Shown here: piece after piece, positions 40,858 to 50,722 of the stretch | Position numbering within the stretch: the first letter of the stretch is position 1 | Layout: each line of letters opens with the position of its first letter | Assembly (NCBI GenBank): GCA_025980325.1 | Contig: JAICXQ010000004.1 | Coordinates: forward strand, 1 to 64,000 | DNA: 64,000 nt | DNA from: Frankiales bacterium | GTDB taxonomy: Bacteria; Actinomycetota; Actinomycetes; JAFAQI01 | Direction of reading: 5' to 3' | Position numbers and translations under genes: made by a program | The notes under the pieces: generated by a model | Databases searched by the model: none | What the model was told of the DNA's origin: nothing | Seen by the model: the letters and a program-made list of their open reading frames with translations, nothing else

Positions 40858-43665
40858 GTGTCCGCAGACCCGTCCCGGGACCGATCATTCGTCGGGCGGA
40901 CGGTCGAGCTGGAAAAGTTGAGCGCGCTCGCGCAGCTAGCCGGCTCCGGACGACCGGCCGCGGCGGTTGTCACCGCTGAGCCGGGTCTGGGCAAGACGCG
41001 ACTGCTGGCCGAGTTCGCGCGCGGGCTGCAGACGCCCCGGGTCGAGCTACGCGGTTACGAGCTGGCGTCGGAGATCCCGTTGAGCGCGGCGGGCGGCTTG
41101 CTGCGTGCGCTGTCAGCCGTGCCCGACGAAGGCGAACGGCTCGACGCATTGCTTCTGGGCGAGGTCGGCGCGGCAGGCCGGGCGCTGGAGACCGTGCGAC
41201 TGTTCGAGGCGGCGTACCGGTGCACCGCGCTGGCCGGATCGTTGACGGTGATCGTCGACGACATTCAGTGGGCCGATACGCAAACGCTCTCGCTGCTGCA
41301 GTACGTGCTCGCCGGCGCGCGCTCGGCCGGCTTACGCCTCCTCGTGCTGTGCGCGGGACGCCCGTCGGTCCCGACGAACGCGTTCACCTCGGGTCTTCGC
41401 GGATTGCTGGAGCCCGAGTGTTTCGAAGACGTCGTGCTGGGACCGCTCGACCAGAACGAGGGCATCGATCTCGCCTGCCTGCTCGCGGCGGACCTGGGGC
41501 CGGCGGAGGCGCAGCGATTGTGGCGCCGAGCCGAAGGCTCGCCGTTCTGGATGAAGACGCTGATCGGCGATCGCTCCGAGTCGCGTCCGTCCGCCCTGAT
41601 CCGTGTCCGGCTCACCCGCCTCGACAGCGATGCCGCCGAATTGTTCGGACTGCTCGTCGTCGTCGCGCAACCGCTGCGAATGCAGGACATCATGCAGTTG
41701 CTCGACTGGGCCGCGGAACGAGTACGGTCGGCCGAGGCCATGCTCGTCGACCGGGCTCTCGTGGTTCACGACGCCGGTGGTGTCCGGGTCGCACACGACC
41801 TGATCCGGGAGACAGCGCGAGCGGAACTTCCCGACGACGAGCAGCGGCGGCTGCACCGGTTGCTGGCGTCCTGGCTCGAGGACAACGCCGGTGATGACGT
41901 TCGCCAGTTGTTGCGTGCCCTCGAACATCGCGCGGCCGCCGGCCTCGAAGGTACGGAGCTCGCATTGCGCGTCGCGCGGTCTCCACAACGACGGCTGTTG
42001 GGCAGCGACGGGTTGGCGACGGTCGGCGCGTTCGCCGACGCCGCCGGCGCCGGTACGGACCTGCAACGGGAGGTTGCCGTACTCGCTTCGGAGTTGGGTG
42101 AGTGGACCGTCGCGTTCGAACGCTGGGCCGCGTTGGCGGACGGTCCGCGCGAGAAAGGTGAGCGCACCCGCGCGGCGCTCGCGGCAGCGGCAGCGGCTTT
42201 CCGGGCGGGTCGTGCCGCGGACGTCCACGTGTTCGTGGCGAAGGCGCGAGAACAGGCCGGCGACGATCCCGCGGTCACGATCGAAGCGGACGCCTACGAG
42301 GCGCTGTCGCTGCTATGGCTGGAAAACCTGGTGAGCGAAGCCAGGCCGCTCGTCGACCGGTCCGCCGCGGTCGCGCAAAGAATGGTCGAGCGCGCCGGTG
42401 GCGTCGAGCACCTCACCGACGAGGAATGCGTCGCCTATGTCCAGGCGATGCGAGCCAAGCTCGACGCGGCGATCCGCCGCGCGGACGCGGACACGGTCGC
42501 GAGCTGCGCAGACCTGATCCGCGCCGGCGCGCGGGAACCCGCGGAAGCACTTACCGCGGCGTCGGACCAGGTGTTCTCCATGCTGCAGTTCGACGGCACG
42601 CCGCGGGCCGCCGAGCCGCGCGCCCACCGGCTGCTCGAAGAGGCCCGCCGACGCATGCTGCCGAGCATCGAGGTCGAGGCGACCCATTGGGTCGGCTGGA
42701 TCGCGCACCACCGCGGCCGGTTGGACGAGGCCGCCGCGTATATGGATCAGGCCGTCACACTGGCGGCGCGGGTCGGTCCGCCGCGGCGGTTCACCATCGC
42801 CCAACTGCGAGCCGTGGCGGCCAGTATCGACGCCAGCCGCACCGAGTGGCATCGCAATGTCGAGGTGATTGCACAAGCGATCGCGGCCGAGCCCGACCCG
42901 CACTTTCGACTGGTGATCAGGCTGCTGCACATCTGGCTCGTCGGCAGGTTCGCCAAGCCCAGCGCCGCGGATCTGACCGCGCTGCTGCTCCCGATGGCCG
43001 ACGATGCCGATCGGGCGGGATGTGGTCGTTGCCTGTGGGAGTCGGTCCTGCATGCCGCCGAGGCACAAGCGCGCGCCGGTGACATTGCCGGTGCGCGGGC
43101 ATCGCTGGAACGTTGGGATGCGACCCATCCCAGTCCGCGCGGTGGGCCCGCGGCGCGCCGCCGCTACGTCGCTGCACTGCTGACGATGCATGACGCACCG
43201 GCCGACAGCTTGCCGTTGTTCGTCGCGGCCGGTTCCGATGCCGCCGCGGTCGGTTACGAGCTGATGCGGTTGTGGGTCGAGATCGACGCGGCACTCGCCG
43301 CGTCGCGCGTCGACCGTTCCGCCGGCATCGCACAACTGCGCGCGGCCGCGCGCACGGCCGAGTCGATCGGGGCGTTGAGCGAGCAGCAACTCGCCGTACA
43401 GCAACTGCGTGCACTTGGCGTCCGCACCTGGCGGCGCGGCGGACATGCCACACCGCTGACCGAGCGCGAGCTGGAGATCGCCAAGCTGGTCGTCGCCGGC
43501 CAGTCCAATCCGGAGATCGCCGGCGCGCTGTTCCTGTCCCGCAAAACCGTCGAACGCCATATCTCGAACATTCTCACCAAAGTCGGCGCCAGGAACCGCA
43601 CCGAACTTGCGCACCGCCTCAACGACGCATCGAGTGCGCCTGCGGATGCGGGACCTCCCGGATGA
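40858..43665 (+). CDS. LuxR family regulator of LAL type (N-terminal AAA ATPase, C-terminal HTH)
   Basis: VVTAEPGLGKTRLLAEFA Walker A; LTERELEIAKLVVAGQSNPEIAGALFLSRKTVERHISNILTKVGARNRTELAHRL. Confidence 0.92.
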   Translation: MSADPSRDRSFVGRTVELEKLSALAQLAGSGRPAAAVVTAEPGLGKTRLLAEFARGLQTPRVELRGYELASEIPLSAAGGLLRALSAVPDEGERLDALLLGEVGAAGRALETVRLFEAAYRCTALAGSLTVIVDDIQWADTQTLSLLQYVLAGARSAGLRLLVLCAGRPSVPTNAFTSGLRGLLEPECFEDVVLGPLDQNEGIDLACLLAADLGPAEAQRLWRRAEGSPFWMKTLIGDRSESRPSALIRVRLTRLDSDAAELFGLLVVVAQPLRMQDIMQLLDWAAERVRSAEAMLVDRALVVHDAGGVRVAHDLIRETARAELPDDEQRRLHRLLASWLEDNAGDDVRQLLRALEHRAAAGLEGTELALRVARSPQRRLLGSDGLATVGAFADAAGAGTDLQREVAVLASELGEWTVAFERWAALADGPREKGERTRAALAAAAAAFRAGRAADVHVFVAKAREQAGDDPAVTIEADAYEALSLLWLENLVSEARPLVDRSAAVAQRMVERAGGVEHLTDEECVAYVQAMRAKLDAAIRRADADTVASCADLIRAGAREPAEALTAASDQVFSMLQFDGTPRAAEPRAHRLLEEARRRMLPSIEVEATHWVGWIAHHRGRLDEAAAYMDQAVTLAARVGPPRRFTIAQLRAVAASIDASRTEWHRNVEVIAQAIAAEPDPHFRLVIRLLHIWLVGRFAKPSAADLTALLLPMADDADRAGCGRCLWESVLHAAEAQARAGDIAGARASLERWDATHPSPRGGPAARRRYVAALLTMHDAPADSLPLFVAAGSDAAAVGYELMRLWVEIDAALAASRVDRSAGIAQLRAAARTAESIGALSEQQLAVQQLRALGVRTWRRGGHATPLTERELEIAKLVVAGQSNPEIAGALFLSRKTVERHISNILTKVGARNRTELAHRLNDASSAPADAGPPG

Positions 43666-43733
43666 TCGGCATCGCTGCGCAGCCCTAACGTCACCGCCAG
43701 CCGGCAACAACCGGCGGATCACGAGGGGGCGCG

Positions 43734-44018
43734 GTGGGGACTCTGGTGTTGCTCGTTGCCAACGAGGACCCCGCGGCCGAGGTCGGTCCAGCCGTCGCGC
43801 AACGACTGGCCGCCCTCGGCGTAACCAGCCTGTCGGTCCTGCGCGACGAGCAGTCGACGGCCCTGACGCTGCAGGGATGGGCATTCGACCCGCTTCGTTC
43901 TGCTGACGCCGCCGTGGACGCCTTGGCCGCGGGTCGAGCCGGCGTTCGCGTCCTCCGACCGGTCCTCGAGTCCGAGATTCACCGTCCCACGACCAGCGCA
44001 GAGAGAGGCGCGTCATGA
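43734..44018 (+). CDS. hypothetical protein (94 aa)
   Basis: GTG start; compact ORF overlapping the next gene (ATGA). Confidence 0.5.
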   Translation: MGTLVLLVANEDPAAEVGPAVAQRLAALGVTSLSVLRDEQSTALTLQGWAFDPLRSADAAVDALAAGRAGVRVLRPVLESEIHRPTTSAERGAS

Positions 44019-44419
44019 AACAGCCACTGCTCTTAGCCGCGATCGTCGCGGCTGTCACGTTCGCCAACCCGCTCGCGGCGTCGGCCGGCGCACCAGCGGC
44101 GACCGTCACGCACTACACCGCGTCGTACTCGTGTCCGTGCTTCGGCCAGTTCACCCTCAGCGGCGTTCACCTGACCAACAAGAACTTCCCCGGTGTCGAC
44201 AACGGCCCGTCCTCGACGACCACCACGGGCGGTCGAGACAACTACTCCGGCACCGTCAGCGAACCGCCGGACGCCCAAGTCGTACTGAACAACGCGAACG
44301 CCGGCGAGTGGTGCTCCGACTACGACCAGGCGCGGCCTCTGTGCACGACCGACTGGTCGGAAACCATCGACCCCGACGGCTCCGTCAGCGGATGGGCCGT
44401 CTACCCGGACGGCGCCTGA
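44015..44419 (+). CDS. secreted protein of unknown function
   Basis: MKQPLLLAAIVAAVTFANPLAASAGA signal peptide; SCPCFGQFTLSGVHLTNKNFPGVDNG. Confidence 0.65.
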   Translation: MKQPLLLAAIVAAVTFANPLAASAGAPAATVTHYTASYSCPCFGQFTLSGVHLTNKNFPGVDNGPSSTTTTGGRDNYSGTVSEPPDAQVVLNNANAGEWCSDYDQARPLCTTDWSETIDPDGSVSGWAVYPDGA

Positions 44420-44476
44420 CCGCCCGCGAGCGCGAACCAAAGTCCGTCACCAACGACAGCAAGAGGAGCGAATGCG

Positions 44477-44734
44477 ATGACCAACACCACACTGGCGAAG
44501 ATCGCCCTGGCCGTGGCGCTCGGCTTCGGCGGCACGGTACTGGCTGCCAGCCCGGCGGCCGCGGCGGGCGGGGCGGCTCCCGGCACCGGACTGATCGGCG
44601 GCTGCAACATGGTCAAGGATCCGACGATGTTCAGCGTCGCGATGGCGAACGCGTCGGCGCAAGGCGTCAGCGGAATGTTCGTGGGCGTCGCCGCCTCTGG
44701 AGACCCCTTCTGCGAGAAGTCGCTCGGCGGTTGA
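44477..44734 (+). CDS. small secreted protein
   Basis: AGAGGAG RBS; MTNTTLAKIALAVALGFGGTVLAASPAAAAGG signal; two Cys in mature part. Confidence 0.6.
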   Translation: MTNTTLAKIALAVALGFGGTVLAASPAAAAGGAAPGTGLIGGCNMVKDPTMFSVAMANASAQGVSGMFVGVAASGDPFCEKSLGG

Positions 44735-44752
44735 ACAGGTCGGGCTACCGAA

Positions 44753-44797
44753 GTGGCCCCTCGTCCTTCCGATGTTGACGGAAGGACGGGGGGCCAC
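44753..44797. terminator. bidirectional hairpin terminator between convergent genes
   Basis: GTGGCCCCTCGTCCTTCC / GGAAGGACGGGGGGCCAC long stem. Confidence 0.8.
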
Positions 44798-44826
44798 TCG
44801 TTGTGACCGCCGTTACGACGTTGCTC

Positions 44827-46299
44827 TCACGCGCCCGGAGGGCAACTGATCGTCCCCGGGCACTTCGGCGGCGGGGCCGGTTGAACGGCAAAGCTGGTGT
44901 CGATGGCCCAGAAGTAGGTCTGCGACGCCAGTGCCGTGCCGTCGGCGTTGTAGACGGTGGCCGCGCCCTGCCCGTTGACCACGACGTCCGGTCCGATCTG
45001 GTACGCGACGTTGCACGTGACTCCGACGGTTGCTCCGGGCGACAGGCTGAGGGGACCCGTCCCGCAGGTGAACACCCACGAGTATTGGAATGACACAAAG
45101 CCGTCGGGAGACACGTACGGGCCGGCGACAAACTTGAATGTGAGCCCGGTTTGCGTCAGTGACGAGCAGCTGGTGACCAGCGCCGACATCGTCTCCGTCC
45201 CGGATGCACCCTGGTTCGTGCTGGCGCGAGGGATGCTCGACGTCGTCGCGCTCGTCACGGTGGCGCAGGGCGCGGCCACGAGTGCCGGACCCGCTGTGAT
45301 CTTGATCGTGACCGTCGTGGCGTTGTTGGCAGTGTTGGGATCGGCGAGGGTCGAGGTCGCGCTCCCCGTGGTCGAATACGTGCCGGTCCCGGTCTCGGCG
45401 ATCGGCGCGTCGACGTTCAGTGTGATGGTGGCCTGGCCGCCGGCGGCGATGGTCATCGTGCAGGTGACCAGCGTGCCGAACGCACCGTCGCTGGCAGAGC
45501 TGCACAGGGTGGGGTCGGCGTTGACCGCAGCGGCAACGAGTGTCGCGCCGGGGGTTGGGTTGTTGGTTACGCTTCGGCCCTCGGCGAGGTCGTCCGTGAA
45601 CGTCACCGACGAGGCGCTAGTCGGCCCGGCGTTTTTCACCTGGTAGGTGTAGGTGTAGGCCTGCCCCTCCAGCGGCGCACCGAGATTCGACGATCCGGAC
45701 ACCTGGATGTCCGCGCCACTCGGAGTGGTCGTCGTGCCGCCGCCTCCGCCGCCTCCGCCGCCGGTCGTGGTCGTCGTCGTCGAGGCTTGAACCTTGATCG
45801 TGATCGACGGCGTGTTGTTCGTCAGGTTCGGGTCGGTCACCGTCGACGTCACGGTCGGGGTGAGCACGAACTGACAGACGCAACTACCTGCGACGGCGTT
45901 CTCGACGACGGTCACCTGCGCACCCGACGCCAAGTCGCCGAGGCTGCACTGCATGTCCTGCTGAAACGTCGTCGCGTCCGTGATGAAGCCGCAGGCGGCG
46001 GCGTTGCCGTTCACGGTCGCGCCCGTGTCCATGAACGCGTCCGGGTCGAGGAAGGTCGCGCCGGTCGCGGTCTGCGGCCCGTTGTTCTTCACCAGGTACG
46101 TGAGCGTGAAGGTGTCACCGGTGTGCGGTGACGCGTTACTGGCGGATCCGGACATCTGCAGGTCAGCCCCCGTCGCCGTGCCGCCCGCTGCGTGTGCGGC
46201 GAGCTGGCCCGGGGCGAAGGCAACGATGGACGTCGCCACCGCGACAGGTAGCAGAACCCGATACGGCCACAGTCGAGCGAAGCGTGCGGTCGCTGACAC
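44827..46299 (-). CDS. secreted protein with two DUF11-like domains separated by a Thr/Gly linker
   Basis: DLQMSGSASNASPHTGDTFTLTYLVKNNGPQTATGATF and ADIQVSGSSNLGAPLEGQAYTYTYQVKNAGPTSASSVTFTDDL; linker TTTTTTGGGGGGGGGTTTTPSG. Confidence 0.8.
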   Translation of the reverse strand: MSATARFARLWPYRVLLPVAVATSIVAFAPGQLAAHAAGGTATGADLQMSGSASNASPHTGDTFTLTYLVKNNGPQTATGATFLDPDAFMDTGATVNGNAAACGFITDATTFQQDMQCSLGDLASGAQVTVVENAVAGSCVCQFVLTPTVTSTVTDPNLTNNTPSITIKVQASTTTTTTGGGGGGGGGTTTTPSGADIQVSGSSNLGAPLEGQAYTYTYQVKNAGPTSASSVTFTDDLAEGRSVTNNPTPGATLVAAAVNADPTLCSSASDGAFGTLVTCTMTIAAGGQATITLNVDAPIAETGTGTYSTTGSATSTLADPNTANNATTVTIKITAGPALVAAPCATVTSATTSSIPRASTNQGASGTETMSALVTSCSSLTQTGLTFKFVAGPYVSPDGFVSFQYSWVFTCGTGPLSLSPGATVGVTCNVAYQIGPDVVVNGQGAATVYNADGTALASQTYFWAIDTSFAVQPAPPPKCPGTISCPPGA

Positions 46300-46473
46300 C
46301 TGGCTTCACCTCCCCGGCGGCCGTAGTGGCCGCACGGACGGAGCGTGTTCTCGGAGCAGCTCGTTGCGCTATTGGACGATGGTCTTAGGACTTCGGCGGC
46401 CCCGTGACTAGTCCCGGCCACGAACACCCGCGGCGTAAAGCACGGATGTGGTGGGCGAGGGGACGGTGACGAC

Positions 46474-46686
46474 TTAGCCGTGTCCCATCCTGGCCAGCAG
46501 CGTGAGGTCGTAGAGGGCGAGCGCGGCGGCGGCCATACCGAGCACTGACGCGAGTCGGTACGTGCGCCGCTGGGCGATGTCGAGCTGATCCTGGCGTCGG
46601 TTGCGTGCGTTCGCGAGATCGAACTGGACCACCGCGAGTTGTTGCTCCAACGGGGTCATCGCCGGCCGATACTCGGGCGCGGTCAT
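46474..46686 (-). CDS. small protein with C-terminal TM
   Basis: MTAPEYRPAMTPLEQQLAVVQFDLANARNRRQDQLDIAQRRTYRLASVLGMAAAALALYDL; overlaps the upstream gene start. Confidence 0.55.
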   Translation of the reverse strand: MTAPEYRPAMTPLEQQLAVVQFDLANARNRRQDQLDIAQRRTYRLASVLGMAAAALALYDLTLLARMGHG

Positions 46687-47678
46687 GATCGGCCCGCTGG
46701 GCTGACGACGGCGATGCTTTGGCGGACCAAGACGAGACCGGTGAGAGCAAAGGCGAGCAACAGCGAGGCGGTGTCGATCGCCGTACCGTGTTGTACCCGG
46801 ACGGTGAGGACACCGAGGGCGAGGAACAGCGGCGCGAACGGCACGAGAGCGCTGGCTGATGACGGCGCGTCGAGCGAGTGCCGCTCGTATACGGGCTGCG
46901 TATTCGTCTCGGCCCGTGCGGCGCAGGCGCCAACGGCGATCGCGGCGTACGCGGCTAGCCAACCGACGTCGATCAGGTTGCCCGTGGTGTAGCCACGGAC
47001 CGCGGTGAGGTAGGTGTAAGCGCTGTCGGAGACGGCCATTGCGAACAGGCCGAGCAAGACGTAGCCGACCGCGCGCCGATGTGCACCGTCGAGGCGCAGC
47101 AGGACCCGGACGAGCAGGAACAGGATGACGACGTCGCCGAACGGATAGCCGACGGAGACGAGCCCGGTCGCGGTGGTCATGTCGTTCTCGCGCCAGACCG
47201 GACCGAGCACGAACGTCCAGTTGAGGAAGAGCAACGCGGTCGCGAGGATCGAGCCGTCGAGGATCGCCCGCGCGCGGGCGGCAGCGGTGTGCCGGTGCGC
47301 GGGGTGGCACAGCAGTCCGGCAACGGCGAGCGGGATAGCGCCGAGATAGCCGAGATCGGCGTACGACGGAACCGGTACGTCGACGTCGAGAATGAGGTCG
47401 TACACCGCCCAGGCGCCCTCGGCGAAAGCCCACGCTGCGCTCGCGGCGCCGAGCAGGAGCCAGAATCGGCGGTGTCGCGCGCTGACCCGCTTACTGGCCC
47501 GCTGGCACGCGACCGCGGCGGCCGCGGCAGCGAGGAGCGTCGAGAGGTCGTCGACGACCTTGGTGACGGTGGGGCCACCGACGCCGAAGCCGATCCAGAC
47601 GGAGAAGATCGCGATGGCGGCGCAGGCGAGCGCGACCGGGATACCCGGCTTGTGGCCCGCCGCGCGCAAGTGACCCAT
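46683..47678 (-). CDS. multi-TM integral membrane protein, resembling sensor modules of diguanylate cyclase-type proteins
   Basis: Multiple TM helices, no catalytic domain seen in the ORF. Confidence 0.6.
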   Translation of the reverse strand: MGHLRAAGHKPGIPVALACAAIAIFSVWIGFGVGGPTVTKVVDDLSTLLAAAAAAVACQRASKRVSARHRRFWLLLGAASAAWAFAEGAWAVYDLILDVDVPVPSYADLGYLGAIPLAVAGLLCHPAHRHTAAARARAILDGSILATALLFLNWTFVLGPVWRENDMTTATGLVSVGYPFGDVVILFLLVRVLLRLDGAHRRAVGYVLLGLFAMAVSDSAYTYLTAVRGYTTGNLIDVGWLAAYAAIAVGACAARAETNTQPVYERHSLDAPSSASALVPFAPLFLALGVLTVRVQHGTAIDTASLLLAFALTGLVLVRQSIAVVSPAGRS

Positions 47679-47772
47679 AACTAAGGGGATGTCGGCACAT
47701 CGGCAATACGACTGACTCGAACGATTGTCCGTCGCTTCTAGTCAATTTGTGCCGTGTCGCCTAGCAGTGGTG

Positions 47773-49161
47773 TCACCGGGTGCCGGTGTTCGACGGTGAA
47801 GTCGACGATGTCCTGGTGGTCCAGGTTTTGCCGGTCCAGGTGTTCCAGTGGCGCCGGTCGGTGGTGGGTTTGCCGAGGAAGTAGCCCTGGGCGTTGTCGA
47901 CGCCGAGGGTTGTGAGGGCGTGTAGTTCGGCGGCGGTCTCGACTCCTTCGGCGGTCAGTGCGGCGCCGAGGTCGAGCGCGAGGAGGACGAGAGCGGTGAC
48001 GAGCGAGCGTCGGGCGGGGTCGTCGGCGAGGTAGCCGATGAGGGACCGATCGATCTTGATGATGTCGGGCCGGAGTTGGAGCACATGGCTGAAGGAGGCG
48101 TAGCCCGCTCCGGTGTCGTCGATCGCCAGTCGCACTCCGCGCTCACGCAGCGGCAGCAGCGCAGCGTTGAGGGCGTCGTAACTGCTGATCTCGACGTGCT
48201 CGGTGATCTCGACGACGAGCCGCTCCAGCGGGAAATCCCCGGTAAGCAGTGTTTCCCGCCACCGCTCGTCGAGGATCAGTTCCGGGGTCGCGTTGATCGA
48301 CAGGTACGCGTCCGCAGGCAGCGCGCCGATGACCTGAGCACCGGTGTCGAACGCGAGCCGATCCAAGTCGAGGCTCGAGCCGCATTCGCGTGCGTCGGCG
48401 AACCACTGATCGGGGCCACGCCCGTCGCGGAACCGAGCAAGCGCTTCGGTACCACACAGCCGTCCGGTGGTCACGTCGACGATGGGCTGGAGCGCGGTGT
48501 CGATCGCGCGCTCGGCGACCGTCGTCTGAATGCGGCTGCGGGCGGCGATGATGGCGCGCTCCACGGTCATCGCTTCGGTGACGAGCCGTCGGCTGCCGCG
48601 AAACCCGACGACCTGTCCCTGCGGGTCGATGATCGGCTCGGCGCTGCCTTGCAACGTCACCACATGGCCGTCGGCGTGACGCCAGTCGAGTTCCACGTCG
48701 TGCCATCCCCGCCCGCTCGCGACCGCCTCGGATGCGATGCGGCGCGCCTCGGCCTCGCTGTCCGGTGTCATCAACGTGGGCATGGCAACGCCGAGCAAGT
48801 CCTCCGCCGAGTAGCCGAGCTGGTCGGCCACCCGCGGGCTGCAATAGGTCAAGCGCAGGTCGCGGTCGGCCTCCCACACCCAATCCCGGCTCGTGGACGC
48901 CACGTCGGCCACCGCGGTCTCGCTGATCGCCAAGCTCCGCCGAGCCGCATACACGGTGCGGGACACTCCCGCCATCGCGAGCAGCAACACGATCAGCCAG
49001 CCAAGCCCGACCGCCGCGAGCACCGTCTCCAGCGTCGCTTCACCACCCACGAGGCGATGCACGTCCTCGAGCCGCAGCACCAGGGCGAGGGCCGCCTCCA
49101 CCACACCCGCGACCAGCAGTAGCGCAAGCCACCGCGAAGACACGCGCAAACCGCTTGTCAT
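47773..49161 (-). CDS. PAS-EAL domain protein, putative c-di-GMP phosphodiesterase
   Basis: TM segments; PAS core; GTEALARFRDG (EAL), VEITEHVEI, LAIDDTGAGYASF, KIDRSLI, AEGVET. Confidence 0.9.
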   Translation of the reverse strand: MTSGLRVSSRWLALLLVAGVVEAALALVLRLEDVHRLVGGEATLETVLAAVGLGWLIVLLLAMAGVSRTVYAARRSLAISETAVADVASTSRDWVWEADRDLRLTYCSPRVADQLGYSAEDLLGVAMPTLMTPDSEAEARRIASEAVASGRGWHDVELDWRHADGHVVTLQGSAEPIIDPQGQVVGFRGSRRLVTEAMTVERAIIAARSRIQTTVAERAIDTALQPIVDVTTGRLCGTEALARFRDGRGPDQWFADARECGSSLDLDRLAFDTGAQVIGALPADAYLSINATPELILDERWRETLLTGDFPLERLVVEITEHVEISSYDALNAALLPLRERGVRLAIDDTGAGYASFSHVLQLRPDIIKIDRSLIGYLADDPARRSLVTALVLLALDLGAALTAEGVETAAELHALTTLGVDNAQGYFLGKPTTDRRHWNTWTGKTWTTRTSSTSPSNTGTR

Positions 49162-49228
49162 GTAGAAAGTGTCGGATTCCGAGACTTATAGCTGAAACGA
49201 CACGCCGCACCGTCGCGCCAGGCGTCTC

Positions 49229-49423
49229 TTACCGGTGCTCGACCAGCGGCGGGGTTGCCACATTGTGGCCGACCTTGATGAGGCCCGCACCGACTCCGAT
49301 CACCGCGGTGTTGAAGGCCAAGAAGTACTTCGAGCGATCCCAATTCAGGTTGACCTGAAAGCGGTACTCGTCGACAGCGAGTTTGTATAGATCGACGAGT
49401 TCTTCACGACTCGGATCGGCCAC
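49229..49423 (-). pseudogene. short/truncated membrane protein (64 aa)
   Basis: VADPSREELVDLYKLAVDEYRFQVNLNWDRSKYFLAFNTAVIGVGAGLIKVG then early stop; looks like the N-terminus of a longer family. Confidence 0.4.
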
Positions 49424-49494
49424 GGCGAACCGGCGCCCCCGGCGCCGGAGGTGTCCGCCTGGCCGGACACCCGACCCTTCGCATCGGCCCTCGG

Positions 49495-49752
49495 TTGAGG
49501 GAGCTGCGCAAGGCACGCGGGATGTCGCTTCGCGAGGCCGCACGCGTCGCCGGGATTGGACGGACCCTGCTGAGTGAGATCGAGCGGCAGGACCGGCCCG
49601 ACCCGCAGCTTTCGGTACTCCTGAAGCTGCAGTACGCCTACGGCCTGCGGAGCATCGAGGAACTGCTCGGGGAGCCTCCCGGCCAGCCCAGCCGCGTGCT
49701 CGCGGCGACGTACGTGACTGCGGCGACAACGGACAGCGGCGACACCGAATGA
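49495..49752 (+). CDS. small XRE-type HTH protein
   Basis: MRELRKARGMSLREAARVAGIGRTLLSEIERQDRPDPQLSVLLKLQYAYGL; TTG start. Confidence 0.65.
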   Translation: MRELRKARGMSLREAARVAGIGRTLLSEIERQDRPDPQLSVLLKLQYAYGLRSIEELLGEPPGQPSRVLAATYVTAATTDSGDTE

Positions 49753-49859
49753 TGCGGGCCGGGGTGACATGAGATCGCACGCGACATCGTCCGGTAGAAG
49801 CTGGGTGGAAGCCGCCAATTTTCGCGGCGGGCAGATGTGGCCTGACCTGCACAGATGTT

Positions 49860-49882
49860 GTGGGCGAGGGGGGAGTTGAACC
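49860..49882. repeat. distal att copy (direct repeat of tRNA-Leu 3' end)
   Basis: GTGGGCGAGGGGGGAGTTGAACC, identical to 58405-58427. Confidence 0.85.
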
Positions 49883-50135
49883 TCGCGCGCACGGCTCCTC
49901 ACCTCGAATTTTACTCCACGTGAGCGCGGCCGTAGCGATCTAGGACGCCGTTGTGAACCGTTCGCCGCGGTCCTCGACGGTCGGTGATGCCGCGCGGCAT
50001 CACCGATGATCTTGGCCGGCGCAGCCAGCGCGAACAAATTTGGGAACCGGTCTTGGAAACGGTCCGAGCACCGTCCGCAAACCGTCGACTCGCGATCGTC
50101 TAAGCGGGAATCCGTGGCCCGCGCGTCTCGATCGG

Positions 50136-50681
50136 CTACTGCGACCGAAGGACGTCCTCGACGACGGCGAGGACCTGAGCACGCTGTCGTGGGTTCAGCT
50201 GCTTTACCAGACGAAGCAGCCGTTTGAAGGTCTGGTCCGAGTAGGCGTCGACAGCGCCGGCGACCCCGGCGCCGCCGACATTCGGAGTCAACCCCGCCCA
50301 TTCAGCAAGAGAGTCGAAGTCAAGCCGGTAGAGGTCCGCCAACTCAAGGAGAACGAGGGGGTCCGGCTTCTTGATCAGTCCTCGCTCGACTTGCGACAAG
50401 TAAGCATTGGACCGTCCGGTTATCCGCTCGACCTCACGCAACGACAACCCGCGGTGCTGACGTGCGTGGCGCAGAACACGTCCGACGGCCGGCGTGTCCT
50501 GTCCGACCCGATCGACAGCCATGGGAATGCGCTCCCGAGGAACCTTGCGATCACCACTCCTCCCAGTTTTCGTCGGCGCTAGCTGCGAGGGTTCACGCGG
50601 GCCCGCCATCGGCTCACCGTAGAGCGACTCGACCGAGACTGGAATGCGAATGGAGGAAGACGCTTGCACAGAACACTGCAT
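50136..50681 (-). CDS. XRE family transcriptional regulator, divergent from the CBASS operon
   Basis: VGRVLRHARQHRGLSLREVERITGRSNAYLSQVERGLIKKPDPLVLLELADLY; start may be 50681 or internal ATG 50522. Confidence 0.8.
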   Translation of the reverse strand: MQCSVQASSSIRIPVSVESLYGEPMAGPREPSQLAPTKTGRSGDRKVPRERIPMAVDRVGQDTPAVGRVLRHARQHRGLSLREVERITGRSNAYLSQVERGLIKKPDPLVLLELADLYRLDFDSLAEWAGLTPNVGGAGVAGAVDAYSDQTFKRLLRLVKQLNPRQRAQVLAVVEDVLRSQ

Positions 50682-50722
50682 GAGTGCATAGTACTTCGCA
50701 TCACCGCTAAGGAGAACGCACC

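Noticed and set aside
45720-45790. GCC/TCC repeat as a regulatory or phase-variable tract
   Set aside because: It encodes the Thr/Gly interdomain linker of the DUF11-like protein and keeps the frame; most simply a coding low-complexity linker.
49860-49930. Possible second tRNA-Leu gene
   Set aside because: Only the last ~23 nt match tRNA-Leu; the T-arm is disrupted and no anticodon arm or 5' acceptor strand follows. Interpreted as an att repeat.
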